The notes beneath the pieces are model-generated. The model worked only from the letters and a program-made list of their open reading frames with translations. It ran no database searches and was not told the origin of the DNA. A program made the position numbers and the translations under genes. Below are positions 34,678-44,343 of a stretch of DNA of 64,000 nucleotides, piece after piece. The stretch covers positions 299,223-363,222 of the forward strand of contig NZ_ML214300.1 of assembly GCF_004785955.1 (NCBI RefSeq), written 5' to 3'. This stretch comes from Halostella litorea (GTDB lineage Archaea; Halobacteriota; Halobacteria; Halobacteriales; Natronoarchaeaceae). How positions within the stretch are numbered: position 1 is the first letter of the stretch; every line of letters starts with the position of its first letter.

Positions 34678-35742
34678 CTACCGGTCCCGCTCGACGACGA
34701 ACTCGGTGAAATCGGCCAGGGTCGTCGCCGCCTCGGGTTCGAGGTCGAGTTCGGTGAGGTGGTCCCGGGCGCTCGCCGCGAGGGCGGCCGCCCGCTCCCG
34801 GGCGAACGCGACGCTGCCCGTCTGTTCGAGGATCGACAGCGCCTCCTCGACCTCCGCGTCGGTGTTCTCGTCGGCGGCGAGGATCGACTGGAGGCGCTCG
34901 GCCTCCTCCGGGGCGGCCTCGCGGACGGCGTGGATGACCAGCAGCGTCTTCTTGCCCTCGCGGACGTCGTTGCCGAACTCCTTGCCGAACGCCCCCGCGC
35001 GGTCCAGCGAGTGCTCCACGTCGAGGATATCGTCGCCGATCTGGAAGGCGACGGACATCTCCTCGGCGTACCGGGCGACGCGGCGCTCGACGCGTTCGGG
35101 CTGGCCGGTGACGATGGCCGCGAGGCGCGCGACGATCCGGCCGAGGCAGCCGGTCTTGCACGCGCACATCTCCAGGTACTCGTCGACGCTCGTCTCGACC
35201 GTGCGCTGGTTGTGCCAGTAGATGTCCATCCCCTGCCCGAGGTGGGTGCGGTTCAGTTCGGTCATCAGCATCTCGTAGGCCGCCAGCCGCTGCTCGGCCG
35301 AGAGGTTCCCCGGGTCGTGGGTGACGATCTTCAGCGGCAGGAAGTACATCGCGTTCCCGGCGTTGAGCGCCACGTCCTCGCCGTACACGTGGTGGAGGGC
35401 GGGCCCGCCGCGACGCATCGCCGCCTCGTCCTCGACGTCGTCGACGATGATCGTGCCGGTGTGGAGTATCTCGGGGATGGCGGCGTAGGGTAGGTACGCC
35501 TCGGGGTCCTCGCCGAACGCCTCGACGAGCGTGAGGAAGACGACGGGCCGCCAGCGCTTGCCGCCCCGGTCGAGCAGGTCCCACACCGGGTCGACGAGGG
35601 CGTGTTGTAGGCTCTCCGGGTCGTACCGGTGGGACGCCGGCCCGAAGTAGTCCGTGAGGTAGTCCTCGTCGATCTGGCGCGGCAGCACGCGCTCGATGGC
35701 GCTGTCGACGGCCGGCCGCCACTCCGCGAGCGTCTCCCGCAT
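34678..35742 (-). CDS. polyprenyl diphosphate synthase (GGPP/FPP synthase type)
   Basis: A 354-residue trans-isoprenyl diphosphate synthase. The two Asp-rich motifs are DDVED (in TIIVDDVEDEAAMRRGG) and DDILD (in FQIGDDILDVEHS). GGKRWRPVV binds the allylic or homoallylic diphosphate. The product, most likely geranylgeranyl diphosphate, feeds archaeal membrane-lipid synthesis; chain length cannot be fixed by eye. ATG 35742 starts MRETLAEWRPAVDSAI. An AACTTTTTGG element lies about 30 bases upstream. Confidence 0.9.
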   Translation of the reverse strand: MRETLAEWRPAVDSAIERVLPRQIDEDYLTDYFGPASHRYDPESLQHALVDPVWDLLDRGGKRWRPVVFLTLVEAFGEDPEAYLPYAAIPEILHTGTIIVDDVEDEAAMRRGGPALHHVYGEDVALNAGNAMYFLPLKIVTHDPGNLSAEQRLAAYEMLMTELNRTHLGQGMDIYWHNQRTVETSVDEYLEMCACKTGCLGRIVARLAAIVTGQPERVERRVARYAEEMSVAFQIGDDILDVEHSLDRAGAFGKEFGNDVREGKKTLLVIHAVREAAPEEAERLQSILAADENTDAEVEEALSILEQTGSVAFARERAAALAASARDHLTELDLEPEAATTLADFTEFVVERDR

Positions 35743-35879
35743 GTGCCAAGCCTCTCGGGGGCACCGCCAAAAAGTTTCAGATCCGTGGGGTACCGTGCCG
35801 CGACCGGGGCCGTACCGACGCGGGCGCGACCGCCGGCGGGCCGGCGGCGGGCCGTTCCGGGACCGTCGGCATCGCGCGG

Positions 35880-36305
35880 TCAGTACCGCCGGTTCCGAAG
35901 CCGCTCCCAGCCCACGGCGGTCACGACGACCGTGGCGTCGTCGTGTTCGACGTAGACGCCGCTCTCGTGGTCGGCGGCCGCCGGCGCGACGTGGTACGGG
36001 AGGTCCTCCTGGACCACGTCGACGAGCGCCAGCGCGTCCCGGCCGCTCACGTCGACGGCGGCCCACTCCTCGCGGACGTCGTTCGCCGCCGCGCGCCGGA
36101 CCGCGGTGCCGACCCCCGGAACGCGGTCGAGAAACCGGTCGTCGTCGGCGAGCACGTCCGCGCCGGGCGGCGGGTCGTCGACGACCCGCGCGGCGACGCT
36201 TGCCGTCGGGTCATCGCCGCTGTTTCGACGCCGTACCAGTCCCAGCGCGGCCGTCGCCGCGACCACGAGCAGCGACAGGATCAGGTCCCCCGTCTTGCGA
36301 TTCAT
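35880..36305 (-). CDS. membrane-anchored hypothetical protein
   Basis: A 141-residue protein with one N-terminal hydrophobic helix (about 7-24) preceded by a basic MNRKTGD, then an acidic soluble domain with no recognisable motif, ending GWERLRNRRY. The arrangement suggests a single-pass protein with its soluble part on one side of the membrane. An AT-rich stretch (AAAATACAAATACGATAG, 36326-36343 on the minus strand) is a likely promoter. The 137-base gap to the polyprenyl synthase holds nothing else. Confidence 0.65.
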   Translation of the reverse strand: MNRKTGDLILSLLVVAATAALGLVRRRNSGDDPTASVAARVVDDPPPGADVLADDDRFLDRVPGVGTAVRRAAANDVREEWAAVDVSGRDALALVDVVQEDLPYHVAPAAADHESGVYVEHDDATVVVTAVGWERLRNRRY

Positions 36306-36389
36306 ACCGGGGAGTTGTAACTATCGTATTTGTATTTTGGGGACGAGAAAACCGCGGGACTGCACCAGGCCGCGGCCGTGTAACCGATC

Positions 36390-36848
36390 CTACAGGAGCG
36401 CGTTGGTCGAGATGAGCCCGGCGTCGACGAGCAGGAGGAGGCCGACGACGGAGGCGGCCCGGAACAGCACGAGGTACTGCGAGGCCGGCGCGCGAACCTT
36501 CTTCATCTGAAGTTCGTCGGTCAGTTTCGAGCTCCCGACCTCGACGAGGCCGGCCAGCACGAGCCAGAGGGCGAGCATCGCGAGGACGAGGTTGCCGTTC
36601 GTCGTCTCCAGCAGGTTCCGGCCCGGGTAGCCGTTGGCCGCCATGTGGCCGCCGGTCAGGAACAGGACCGCCGCGCTGGCCCGCGAGATGGTGGTCAGGC
36701 TGCCGACGATCCGCTCCAGCGGGTCGGCGTTCAGGTGGCCGTCCCGCGCCGCCGGGAGCACGGCGAGGGTGACGAACAGTACGCTTCCGACCCACAGCGC
36801 CGCGAACAGCAGATGCGTCGTCCGTATCGCCGCGTCGACGAGTGACAT
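36390..36848 (-). CDS. CopD-like four-helix membrane protein
   Basis: A 152-residue protein with four hydrophobic helices in the CopD/YcnJ-like pattern. It starts AIRTTHLLFAALWVGSVLFVTLAVLPAAR, with a His and Trp in the first helix as in CopD, and later has LFLTGGHMAANGYPG. The family is linked to copper handling and sometimes to b-type heme; a blue-copper protein is encoded 1.8 kb away, but the link is only by proximity. No co-transcribed partner is seen. Confidence 0.7.
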   Translation of the reverse strand: MSLVDAAIRTTHLLFAALWVGSVLFVTLAVLPAARDGHLNADPLERIVGSLTTISRASAAVLFLTGGHMAANGYPGRNLLETTNGNLVLAMLALWLVLAGLVEVGSSKLTDELQMKKVRAPASQYLVLFRAASVVGLLLLVDAGLISTNALL

Positions 36849-36928
36849 ATCAGTTCCTTGGGGGCGAACGGTTTCAGCGTTTTCAATGCGGCCGCCCGGT
36901 ACGCGCCGGCGTCCCGGTCTCCCCAGTC

Positions 36929-36935
36929 ATTTATC
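36929..36935 (+). promoter_or_regulatory. TATA-like element before the 28-codon ORF
   Basis: ATTTATC lies about 28 bases upstream of ATG 36960, which would make that ATG the first codon of a leaderless transcript covering the ABC-2-like gene. Confidence 0.5.
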
Positions 36936-36959
36936 ACGTCCGGGATGAAACCCGGAGAC

Positions 36960-37046
36960 ATGTCCGGACTGGTTCCCCGAGACGCGGCCGCGACCCTCCC
37001 CCGCATCGGTCCGCCGCGAGCGCCCGCCGAGGTGGTGCGCCGATGA
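36960..37046 (+). CDS. 28-codon leaderless ORF coupled to the ABC-2-like gene
   Basis: A small ORF starting MSGLVPRDAAATLPRIG and ending AEVVRR. Its ATG lies at the expected distance from a TATA box, and its TGA overlaps the ATG of the next gene (ATGA), the same coupling seen in real operons here. It has no known domain. It may be a leader peptide that lets ribosomes reach the downstream start, or the remnant of a deleted ABC ATPase gene that usually precedes such membrane proteins. An in-frame ATG five codons earlier is too near the TATA box. Confidence 0.35.
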   Translation: MSGLVPRDAAATLPRIGPPRAPAEVVRR

Positions 37047-38722
37047 AGCTCCTGCCGTCGCCGCGCCGCAGCGCCCTCGTCGCGCGGGTCGAGGTCAGGC
37101 GGGCGCTCCGCTCGTTCGTCGCCGACCGCACGCGGCTGGCGATAACAGCGCTCTCCGGCCTGTTCGTCGCGCTGTTCGTCGCCGTCGCGACGTACCTCCT
37201 CTACCGCGCGGGGCAGTCGCTCCGTGCGGGCGGCGCGCTCGCCGGCTTCGACGTCGGGCCGACGGTCCGGGGCGCGGTCGGACTCGTCGGCGTCGGCCTC
37301 GCGGCCCTCGTCGCCGCCCGCGCCGTCGGCAAGCGCGGCACCGTCCCCGAGGCCGACGGCCTGCTGACGACCGTACCGACCGCGGACGCCGTCGGCGGGA
37401 TGGTCCTCTCCGAACTCGCGTTCGTGCTCCTCTGGACGCTCCCGCCGCTCGGCCTGTTCGCCGGGAGCTTCGCCTACGGCGCCCGGACGCCCGCGCCGTT
37501 GCTGGCCATCGCGCCGGTCGTGTTGTTGCTCGGCGGCCTCGCCGTGGCGACCGGGTACGCCGTCGGCCTCGCGGTCCGGCAGGTCGTGACGCGCCACGAG
37601 GTCCTCGCACGACACCGGCAGGTCCTCTTCGGGCTCGCCTTCCTCGGCTACTTCGCGCTGGTGTTTACCGGCGGCATCAACGAACTCGGCGCGCTGTTGC
37701 TCGACCCCCTCGCCCGCACGCCGGTCGGGTGGCTCGGCGACCTGCTGTTGCTCGGGACGCCGGGCGTCACGGGCTCGCCCCTCCGGGCCGTCGCCGGGCC
37801 GGTGCTCGTCCTCGCGGCCACGGTGCCCGTGTTCGCGGGGACCGTTCGGATCGCCGCCCGCCACTGGTTCTCGGACCCGGTGAGCGCGTCGTCCGGCGAC
37901 GACGACGGGGCGGACGCCGACGGCGGACTGGGCCGCTTCCTCCCCGACGTCTCCCTCCCGCTCCCGTCCTCCCGGCTCTCCCGGCCGACCCGCGCCGTCG
38001 CCACGACGGCCGTCAAGCGGGCGGTCCGTGCGCCGATAAAGCTCGCGTACGTCGCCTACCCCCTGTTCGGCGCGATCCCCCTCGCGCAGACGGCGATCGA
38101 ACAGGGCCAGGTTCCGCCGTCGCTCCCGTACGTCGTGGCCGGGTACGGCGGCTGGGTCGCCGGGATCCCCGTCACGCTGAACCTGTTCGGCGACCAGGGG
38201 GCGGTGCTGCCCGGCACGCTGACGACGCCCGTCTCCGGGCGGCAGTTCGTCACGGGGCACGTCGTCGTCGCCGTCGTCGCCGTCGCGCCGCTGGTCACGC
38301 TGCTGACCGCCGTCGTCGGCGTCGCCAGCCCGCTCGCGCTCGGCCGCGTCGCCGCGCTCGTCGCGGCCGCCGCCGTCCTCTCGGTGTTGACGCCGCTGCT
38401 CGCGACCGGCGTCGGCACGCTGTTCCCGCGCTACGGGTCGGTGACGGTCGTCGGCAGCAGGGAGGCGGTGATGCCCAGCAAGCGGGCGTTCCTGGCCTAC
38501 ACCGCGGCGCTCGCCGCGGCCGCCCTCGCGGCGGGGACGGTGTTCGTCGACGGTATCGCCGAACTGCTCGCGGTCGTGCTCTCGTTCCTGCTGCCGCGCG
38601 TGACCGTCACGGCGGGGCCGCTGGAACTGGCCGCGACCGCGGCGCTGGTCGTGCTCGCCGCCGCGCCGTTCGCCTCCGTCGCCTACGCCGTCCGCCGGTT
38701 CGACGAGTACCGGTTCGACTGA
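37043..38722 (+). CDS. ABC-2-like multi-pass membrane protein, no ATPase partner seen
   Basis: A 559-residue protein with about 12-14 hydrophobic helices, rich in Ala, Val and Leu. Sections such as GTLTTPVSGRQFVTGHVVVAVVAVAPL (a cytoplasmic segment then helix) and ATGVGTLFPRYGSVTV recall permease subunits of ABC-2 exporters. An acidic loop interrupts the middle (about residues 275-300). In comparable haloarchaeal loci an ATP-binding subunit precedes such a gene; here only the 28-codon ORF does. It may use a remote ATPase. Function unknown. Confidence 0.7.
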   Translation: MKLLPSPRRSALVARVEVRRALRSFVADRTRLAITALSGLFVALFVAVATYLLYRAGQSLRAGGALAGFDVGPTVRGAVGLVGVGLAALVAARAVGKRGTVPEADGLLTTVPTADAVGGMVLSELAFVLLWTLPPLGLFAGSFAYGARTPAPLLAIAPVVLLLGGLAVATGYAVGLAVRQVVTRHEVLARHRQVLFGLAFLGYFALVFTGGINELGALLLDPLARTPVGWLGDLLLLGTPGVTGSPLRAVAGPVLVLAATVPVFAGTVRIAARHWFSDPVSASSGDDDGADADGGLGRFLPDVSLPLPSSRLSRPTRAVATTAVKRAVRAPIKLAYVAYPLFGAIPLAQTAIEQGQVPPSLPYVVAGYGGWVAGIPVTLNLFGDQGAVLPGTLTTPVSGRQFVTGHVVVAVVAVAPLVTLLTAVVGVASPLALGRVAALVAAAAVLSVLTPLLATGVGTLFPRYGSVTVVGSREAVMPSKRAFLAYTAALAAAALAAGTVFVDGIAELLAVVLSFLLPRVTVTAGPLELAATAALVVLAAAPFASVAYAVRRFDEYRFD

Positions 38723-38745
38723 CCGCGGCGACGGTCGCCCCGGGA

Positions 38746-39300
<555 letters not shown>

Positions 39301-39364
39301 GTTGCCGTCCGTAGGGACAGGACGGGCAAAACGCTGTCCGTCGCGGGCGGCGGGCTCTGAGCGT

Positions 39365-40318
39365 TCACAACTCGCCGAGCCGCCGGCCCAGTTCCGCGTC
39401 GACCCACTCCGCGAACTCGTCGGCCGATTCGTCGACGTACTCCGCGGTCCGGTCGACGAACCCCGCGGTCCCGAGGAACCTGACGGCTCGATACACCGGT
39501 CGACGCTCCGCGAACCCCGCCGGGAGCGCCCCCGCCCGTTCCCGGTACCCCTCGTGCAGCGCCTCGACGAGCCGGTCGGCAGCCGCGGTTCGTATCCCGT
39601 CCAGCTGCTGTGCCCGGGCCCGGTACAGGTCACGCGCCGGGTCGCCGACGTGGGCGTTCTCCCAGTCGAGCAGCGCCACGTCGTCGTCGCCCCTGATGCA
39701 GTTCGGCTTCGCGGGATCGCCGTGGAGCAGCGTGGCCGGCACGTCGTCCAAGACGTCACGGTTCGCCTCGACGGCGGCGACCACGTCGTCGAAGCGGTGG
39801 TCGAACCGGTCCGACGGCGAGAGTTCCCGGAGGGTCTCGATCGTGTCGACGAGCACGTCGGTCCAGGGCTTCGACTCGACGGTCAGGCCCTCCGCGTCGC
39901 CGCCGTCGACGTGGCCGTGCCCGTCGAACGTCGCCGCGTGGACGCCCGCCAGCGCGCGGCCGACCTGCCTCGCCGCAGTGGCCCGCTCCGCATCGGTCCA
40001 GTCGTGCCACGCTGCCACGACGCTCTCGCCGGGGATCGGGGCGGTCGCGAGGTACGGAACTTCCCCTTCAGGGTTGCTGGCGAGCACCGTCGGCACGCGC
40101 ACGTCGCATCTCGCGCCGACGAATTCGATGACCGCCCGCTCCCGCGCGACTCGGCTCCCGTTGCCGTCGGTCATGGCTTTCAGGAACGCCCGCCGTCCGT
40201 CGGTGAACCGCACGCCGACCGTTCGCGTCGCCGGGTTCCACGACGGCCCCGTGGGGATCGTCTCGGCGACCGACCGGTCGGGGAACGCCGCAGCGAGCAC
40301 CGCCGTGATGTCGTCCAT
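39365..40318 (-). CDS. APH-family phosphotransferase
   Basis: A 317-residue aminoglycoside phosphotransferase/choline-kinase-like protein. The catalytic loop is LLHGDPAKPNCIRGDD around residues 197-212 and the metal-binding Asp is in VALLDWENAHVGDPARDLY. The N-terminal lobe is shortened compared with protein kinases, as usual. The family includes kinases for small molecules such as homoserine, fructosamine or methylthioribose; nothing here tells the substrate, and drug resistance should not be assumed. The 103-base divergent gap to the MazG-like gene holds their promoters only. Confidence 0.85.
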   Translation of the reverse strand: MDDITAVLAAAFPDRSVAETIPTGPSWNPATRTVGVRFTDGRRAFLKAMTDGNGSRVARERAVIEFVGARCDVRVPTVLASNPEGEVPYLATAPIPGESVVAAWHDWTDAERATAARQVGRALAGVHAATFDGHGHVDGGDAEGLTVESKPWTDVLVDTIETLRELSPSDRFDHRFDDVVAAVEANRDVLDDVPATLLHGDPAKPNCIRGDDDVALLDWENAHVGDPARDLYRARAQQLDGIRTAAADRLVEALHEGYRERAGALPAGFAERRPVYRAVRFLGTAGFVDRTAEYVDESADEFAEWVDAELGRRLGEL

Positions 40319-40421
40319 ATCGGCACGGGGCGATGCCGGAGGAAGTCGGTTATGGTCGTGTGACTGTCACTCCCACTCACGCCACCGAAACGCTTTCGTC
40401 GCCGGACCGAGCCGACGCGGT

Positions 40422-40727
40422 ATGGACGACCAGCGACGCGTCGCCGAGTTCGTCGCGGCACACGAGTTGGACGCCGACCCCGCCTACCGGGTCCTCGACC
40501 TCGAATCGGAGGTCGGCGAACTGGCGAAAGAGATCAACGAGTCGACCGGCTACGGCGACGCCCCCGACGAAGTCGACGTGGCGACGGACGAACTGGGCGA
40601 CGCGCTGTTCGCGCTGCTGGCGCTCGCCGACTCGCTAGACGTCGACGCCGGGGCGGCGCTGGCGGAGTCCCTCGACAAGTACGAACGGCGGCTCGAGGAC
40701 ACCGGGTCGGCCGGGTCCGGGGAGTAA
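40422..40727 (+). CDS. MazG-like nucleotide pyrophosphohydrolase
   Basis: A 101-residue all-alpha protein of the MazG-like NTP-PPase superfamily. The metal motif is LESEVGELAKEI (ExxE) around residues 28-39 and the matching downstream pair is VATDELGDALFALLALAD (ExxD). Such small enzymes hydrolyse NTPs or dNTPs to monophosphate and clean house-keeping pools. ATG 40422 gives the usual length; the frame extends upstream without family similarity. The next gene, glutaredoxin, is 66 bases away with its own TATA-like element. Confidence 0.85.
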   Translation: MDDQRRVAEFVAAHELDADPAYRVLDLESEVGELAKEINESTGYGDAPDEVDVATDELGDALFALLALADSLDVDAGAALAESLDKYERRLEDTGSAGSGE

Positions 40728-40793
40728 CCGGCGGTCCCGGTGTGGCCGGCCGCGGCCCGCGCCTTTTTTGCCGCGACGGCCGAACGTGTGCCC

Positions 40794-41036
40794 ATGAGCG
40801 ACATCACGCTGTACGAACTCGACGGTTGCCCGTACTGCGAGAAGGTCCACGAGCGCCTGCAGGAACTGGGGGTCGACTACGAGAGCGTCTGGGTCGAGGG
40901 GCTCCACTCCGAGCGCGATGAGGTGGCCCGCGTGTCGAACCAGCGCTCGGTGCCGGTCCTCGTCGACGAGGAGTACGGCGTGACGATGGGCGAATCCGAG
41001 CGCATCCTGGAGTTCATCGAGGCGACGTACGCGTAG
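40794..41036 (+). CDS. glutaredoxin
   Basis: An 80-residue thioredoxin-fold glutaredoxin. The active site is CPYC in LYELDGCPYCEKVHERL (residues 5-21), followed by SVPVLVDE with the cis-proline and MGESERILEFIE at the C-terminus. Haloarchaea lack glutathione and use gamma-glutamylcysteine, so this thiol is the likely partner (known of the group). CCTTTTTTG about 28 bases before ATG 40794 suggests a leaderless mRNA. Confidence 0.92.
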   Translation: MSDITLYELDGCPYCEKVHERLQELGVDYESVWVEGLHSERDEVARVSNQRSVPVLVDEEYGVTMGESERILEFIEATYA

Positions 41037-41051
41037 GGCGAACGCGCGCCC

Positions 41052-42113
41052 TCAGAACTCCGTCACGACGGGGATGCCGACCGTGTCGAACTCGCTCATC
41101 GCAGCGATCCGGTCGGGGACGTCGCCCAGCCCGATCGTCTCCGAGACGATCGCGCCGGGGTTCAGTTTCCCGCGCTCGACCATCCGGAATATCTCGTCGT
41201 AGCTTGTCGGCGGCATCCCGAAAGAGCCCAGGAAGTCGACCTCCTTCATCACCATCTCGTCGGTCGGCAGCGGGATCTCCCCGCCCTCCTCGCCGGTCGT
41301 CAGGCCGATCTGGAGGTGCTGGCCGCGGCTGCCGAGGCTGGCGAGCGCGTTTCGGCAGGTCTCCGCGACGCCGAGCGCGTCGACGGCGACGGCCGCGCCG
41401 CCGCCCGCGAGCGCCTTCGTCTCCGCCCCGACACTGTCGGCGTCGGCGGCGTTCAGCGTCTCGTCGGCACCGAGGTCCGCCGCGGCGTCGAGTTTCTCGT
41501 CCTCGATGTCGACCGCGACGACGTTCGCGCCGAGCGCGTCCGCGACGTGGACCGCCGAGAGGCCGACGCCGCCGCAGCCGTGGACGGCGACCCAGTCGCC
41601 CGCCGTGAGGTCGGCGCGGTGGGCGAGGCCGTGGAACGCCGTGGCAAAACGACAGCCCAGTCCGGCCATGTCGACCGCGTCGACGCCGTCCGGGAGGCGG
41701 ACGGCGTTGTAGTCGGCGGCCCGCACCGGGAACGCCTCGGCGAACGCGCCGGGCGCGACGCTCGTAAAGCCCAGCGGCAGCACCGTCTCGCAGACGTTCG
41801 CGTGCCCGCGTCGGCAGTGCGGGCAGGTGCCGTCCGCCAGCGCGAACGGGACGGCCACGCGGTCGCCCTCGCGGAGGGTTTCGACGTCCTCGCCGACCTC
41901 GCTCACGACGCCGGCCGGTTCGTGGCCGAGCACCTGCCCCGGCCGGGCCTGTGCGCCGACCCACTCCCAGTCGCCCTGCCAGGCGTGCCAGTCGCTCCGG
42001 CACACCCCGCAGGCCTCGGTCTCGACGACGACCTGGTCCGGCCCGGCCTCCGGGCGCTCCACGTCCTCGACGGCGAGCGGTTCCCCGTGGTCCTGTAGTA
42101 CGACGGCGCGCAT
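41052..42113 (-). CDS. zinc-dependent alcohol dehydrogenase (MDR family)
   Basis: A 353-residue medium-chain dehydrogenase. The catalytic zinc ligands are in ACGVCRSDWHAW (Cys) and LGHEPAGVV (His, Glu), and the structural zinc site is in CPHCRRGHANVCE. The Rossmann motif is VHGCGGVGLSAVHVADALG around residues 170-188, with the Asp that favours NAD in VVAVDIED. The substrate, a primary or secondary alcohol, cannot be told. ATG 42113 matches the family MRAVVLQDHGEPL. It faces the glutaredoxin gene and is divergent from the MutS-like gene. Confidence 0.92.
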   Translation of the reverse strand: MRAVVLQDHGEPLAVEDVERPEAGPDQVVVETEACGVCRSDWHAWQGDWEWVGAQARPGQVLGHEPAGVVSEVGEDVETLREGDRVAVPFALADGTCPHCRRGHANVCETVLPLGFTSVAPGAFAEAFPVRAADYNAVRLPDGVDAVDMAGLGCRFATAFHGLAHRADLTAGDWVAVHGCGGVGLSAVHVADALGANVVAVDIEDEKLDAAADLGADETLNAADADSVGAETKALAGGGAAVAVDALGVAETCRNALASLGSRGQHLQIGLTTGEEGGEIPLPTDEMVMKEVDFLGSFGMPPTSYDEIFRMVERGKLNPGAIVSETIGLGDVPDRIAAMSEFDTVGIPVVTEF

Positions 42114-42240
42114 ACGAGGGCTGACAACACGTGACACGAAAAACCCACCGCCGCATGGGCCGCGGAGACCACGCCCGCGGGTCCCGTCCGAATCGCCGGC
42201 GACCGCACCGACTAAGGCGGCCGCCTCGCCACTCCCACCC

Positions 42241-44046
42241 ATGCGACTTGAGGAGTACTGGGGTGTCGGGCCGAAGACCCGGGAACTGCTGACCGAGGAA
42301 CTCGGCGTCGAGGCGGCCGTCGAGGCGATCGAGTCGGCGGACGTCCGGACGCTCACGACGGCGGGGCTGAGCCGCGGCCGGGCGACGCGCATCCTGCGCC
42401 GGGCGAACGGCGAGGCGGGGATGGACGTCCTGGCGACGGGCGACGCCCGCGAGGTGTACAAGGAACTGCTCGACCTGGCTCGGGAGCACGCGGTCACCCG
42501 CGACGCGGCCGACCGGATCCAGGTGCTGACGCCGACCGCGTCCCACGAGACGCGGGTCGAGCGGCTGGACGCCGTGCTCTCGGCGCGCGAGGCGTGGACG
42601 GCGCTCGACGAGGGGACCCGCGAGACCGTCCTCGACGCGTTCGAGGCGTACGACGAGACGGGCGGCGGCGAGCGCCCCGCGGTCGAGGCGGCGCTGACGC
42701 TGCGCGAGGCGGGCGTCACCGAGGGGCCGTTCGCGCCGATCGCTGACGTGGACCCCGAGGCGCTGGCCGACGCCGCCGACGCGCTGGCCGCGCTGGACGA
42801 CGGCCGGGTCCGGGAGGGGGCCGACGAGGAACTCGACGGCCTGCGGGCGTCGCTGGCGGCCGCCGAGTCGCTGGCGGCCGACGCCGTCGGCGTGGTGGAG
42901 GCCGTCAGGGACGGCGACGTGCGCGGCACCGAGGCGTTCCGCCAGTCGTTCCTCGACCACGTCGCCGGCGAGGCGGACGTCACCGTCGACCGCGTGCGGG
43001 ACGCGATGCCGGCCGACGCGGCGGACGCGACGGACTTCGTCGCCCGCACGCTCCGGGAGCTAACCGACGACCTGCGGACCGCGGTCGACGAGCGCGAGCG
43101 CGCCGTGGCCCGCGACCTGCGCGGCGAGGTCGCCGCGGCCCGCGAGGACGTCGACGTGGCGGTCGCGGCGGTCGACGACATCGCCTTCCACCTCTCGCTG
43201 GCGCGGTTCGCGGCGGCCCACGACCTGACGCGGCCGACGTTCGTCGACGACGGCGTCGCGGTCGTCGGCGCGCGGAACCTGACGCTGTCGGCCGGCGGCG
43301 AGTCGGTCCAGCCGGTCACGTACGCGCTCGGCGAGCACGGCGTGTCCGCGGCCGACGTGACCCCCGCCTCGCGGAGGACGGGCGCGGCGGCCGCCGACGT
43401 GGGCGTCCCCGGCGACGAGCGCATTTCGGTGCTGACCGGCGCGAACAGCGGCGGGAAGACGACGCTTTTGGAGACGGTGTGTCAGGTCGTCCTGCTCGCG
43501 GCGATGGGGCTGCCCGTGCCGGCCGAGCGCGCCGAGGTGGCGACGTTCGACGCCGTCGTGTTCCACCGGCGGCACGCCAGCTTCAACGCCGGCGTGCTCG
43601 AATCGACGCTGCGCTCCATCGTCCCGCCGCTGACGGAGTCCGACCGGACGCTGACGCTGGTCGACGAGTTCGAGGCGATAACGGAGCCGGGCAGCGCCGC
43701 GGACCTCCTGCACGGGCTGGTCCGACTGGCGGTCGACGAGGGCGCGCTCGGCACGTTCGTCACCCACCTCGCGGACGACCTCGAACCGCTGCCCGAGGCG
43801 GCCCGCACAGACGGCATCTTCGCGGAGGGGCTGACGCCGGACCTGAAACTGGAGGTCGACTACCAGCCACGCTTCGGCACGGTCGGGCGCTCGACGCCGG
43901 AGTTCATCGTCTCGCGGCTCGTTGCCGACGCGGGCGACCGGGCCGAGCGGGCCGGCTTCGAGACGCTGGCGGAAGCGGTGGGCCACGAGACGGTCCAGCG
44001 GACGCTGGCGGAGGCGTGGGAGGAACGGTCGGCGAGCGGGGAGTAA
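42241..44046 (+). CDS. MutS-family ATPase lacking mismatch-recognition domain (MutS2-like), N-terminal helix-hairpin-helix
   Basis: A 601-residue protein. The N-terminal 50 residues contain helix-hairpin-helix DNA-binding signatures (YWGVGPKTRELLTEELGVEAA, LSRGRATRILRR). A helical lever/clamp region follows. The ATPase domain has Walker A TGANSGGKTTLLE at about residues 399-411 and Walker B LTLVDEFEAITEPGSAADL. The mismatch-binding FxE domain of MutS1 and the C-terminal Smr nuclease of bacterial MutS2 are both absent. Such proteins may act on recombination junctions rather than mismatches (inference). A GACTAAGG element is 28 bases upstream of the ATG. Confidence 0.88.
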   Translation: MRLEEYWGVGPKTRELLTEELGVEAAVEAIESADVRTLTTAGLSRGRATRILRRANGEAGMDVLATGDAREVYKELLDLAREHAVTRDAADRIQVLTPTASHETRVERLDAVLSAREAWTALDEGTRETVLDAFEAYDETGGGERPAVEAALTLREAGVTEGPFAPIADVDPEALADAADALAALDDGRVREGADEELDGLRASLAAAESLAADAVGVVEAVRDGDVRGTEAFRQSFLDHVAGEADVTVDRVRDAMPADAADATDFVARTLRELTDDLRTAVDERERAVARDLRGEVAAAREDVDVAVAAVDDIAFHLSLARFAAAHDLTRPTFVDDGVAVVGARNLTLSAGGESVQPVTYALGEHGVSAADVTPASRRTGAAAADVGVPGDERISVLTGANSGGKTTLLETVCQVVLLAAMGLPVPAERAEVATFDAVVFHRRHASFNAGVLESTLRSIVPPLTESDRTLTLVDEFEAITEPGSAADLLHGLVRLAVDEGALGTFVTHLADDLEPLPEAARTDGIFAEGLTPDLKLEVDYQPRFGTVGRSTPEFIVSRLVADAGDRAERAGFETLAEAVGHETVQRTLAEAWEERSASGE

Positions 44047-44064
44047 GAGTCCGTTACGGCCGTT

Positions 44065-44307
44065 TCAGCGCTTGTACATCCGCAGACGGCCCCGGTCCGG
44101 TTCGGGGCGGTCGGCACTCGCGGTGAACTTCTTCATGCCCCAGGCGAACGTGATCAGGCCGACGACGAACCACGCTCCCGCGCCGATGAGGTGGAGCCGC
44201 GGCGGGAGCGTCCCGCCGGTCAGCGGGCCGCGGGCGACGTAGCCCGCGGCCACAAGCGTTATTACGAGCCCTGTGACGCCGATGAATCCGATGATTCCCT
44301 TTCCCAT
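44065..44307 (-). CDS. small two/three-helix membrane protein
   Basis: An 80-residue membrane protein starting MGKGIIGFIGVTGLVITLVAAGYVA, with a second hydrophobic helix (LIGAGAWFVVGLITFAWGM) and a basic C-terminus ending LRMYKR. Function unknown. Two starts are possible: ATG 44307, or ATG 44343, which adds 12 residues and lies about 23 bases from a TATA-like ATAAGATATA, slightly close for a leaderless start. It faces the MutS-like gene, 18 bases from its stop. Confidence 0.6.
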   Translation of the reverse strand: MGKGIIGFIGVTGLVITLVAAGYVARGPLTGGTLPPRLHLIGAGAWFVVGLITFAWGMKKFTASADRPEPDRGRLRMYKR

Positions 44308-44343
44308 GTTTAGCTGCCCCCCGCGGCGGATCATCCACCGCAT

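Noticed and set aside
39365..40318. Aminoglycoside resistance gene
   Set aside because: The APH fold is shared by many small-molecule kinases, and archaeal ribosomes and context give no support for drug resistance.
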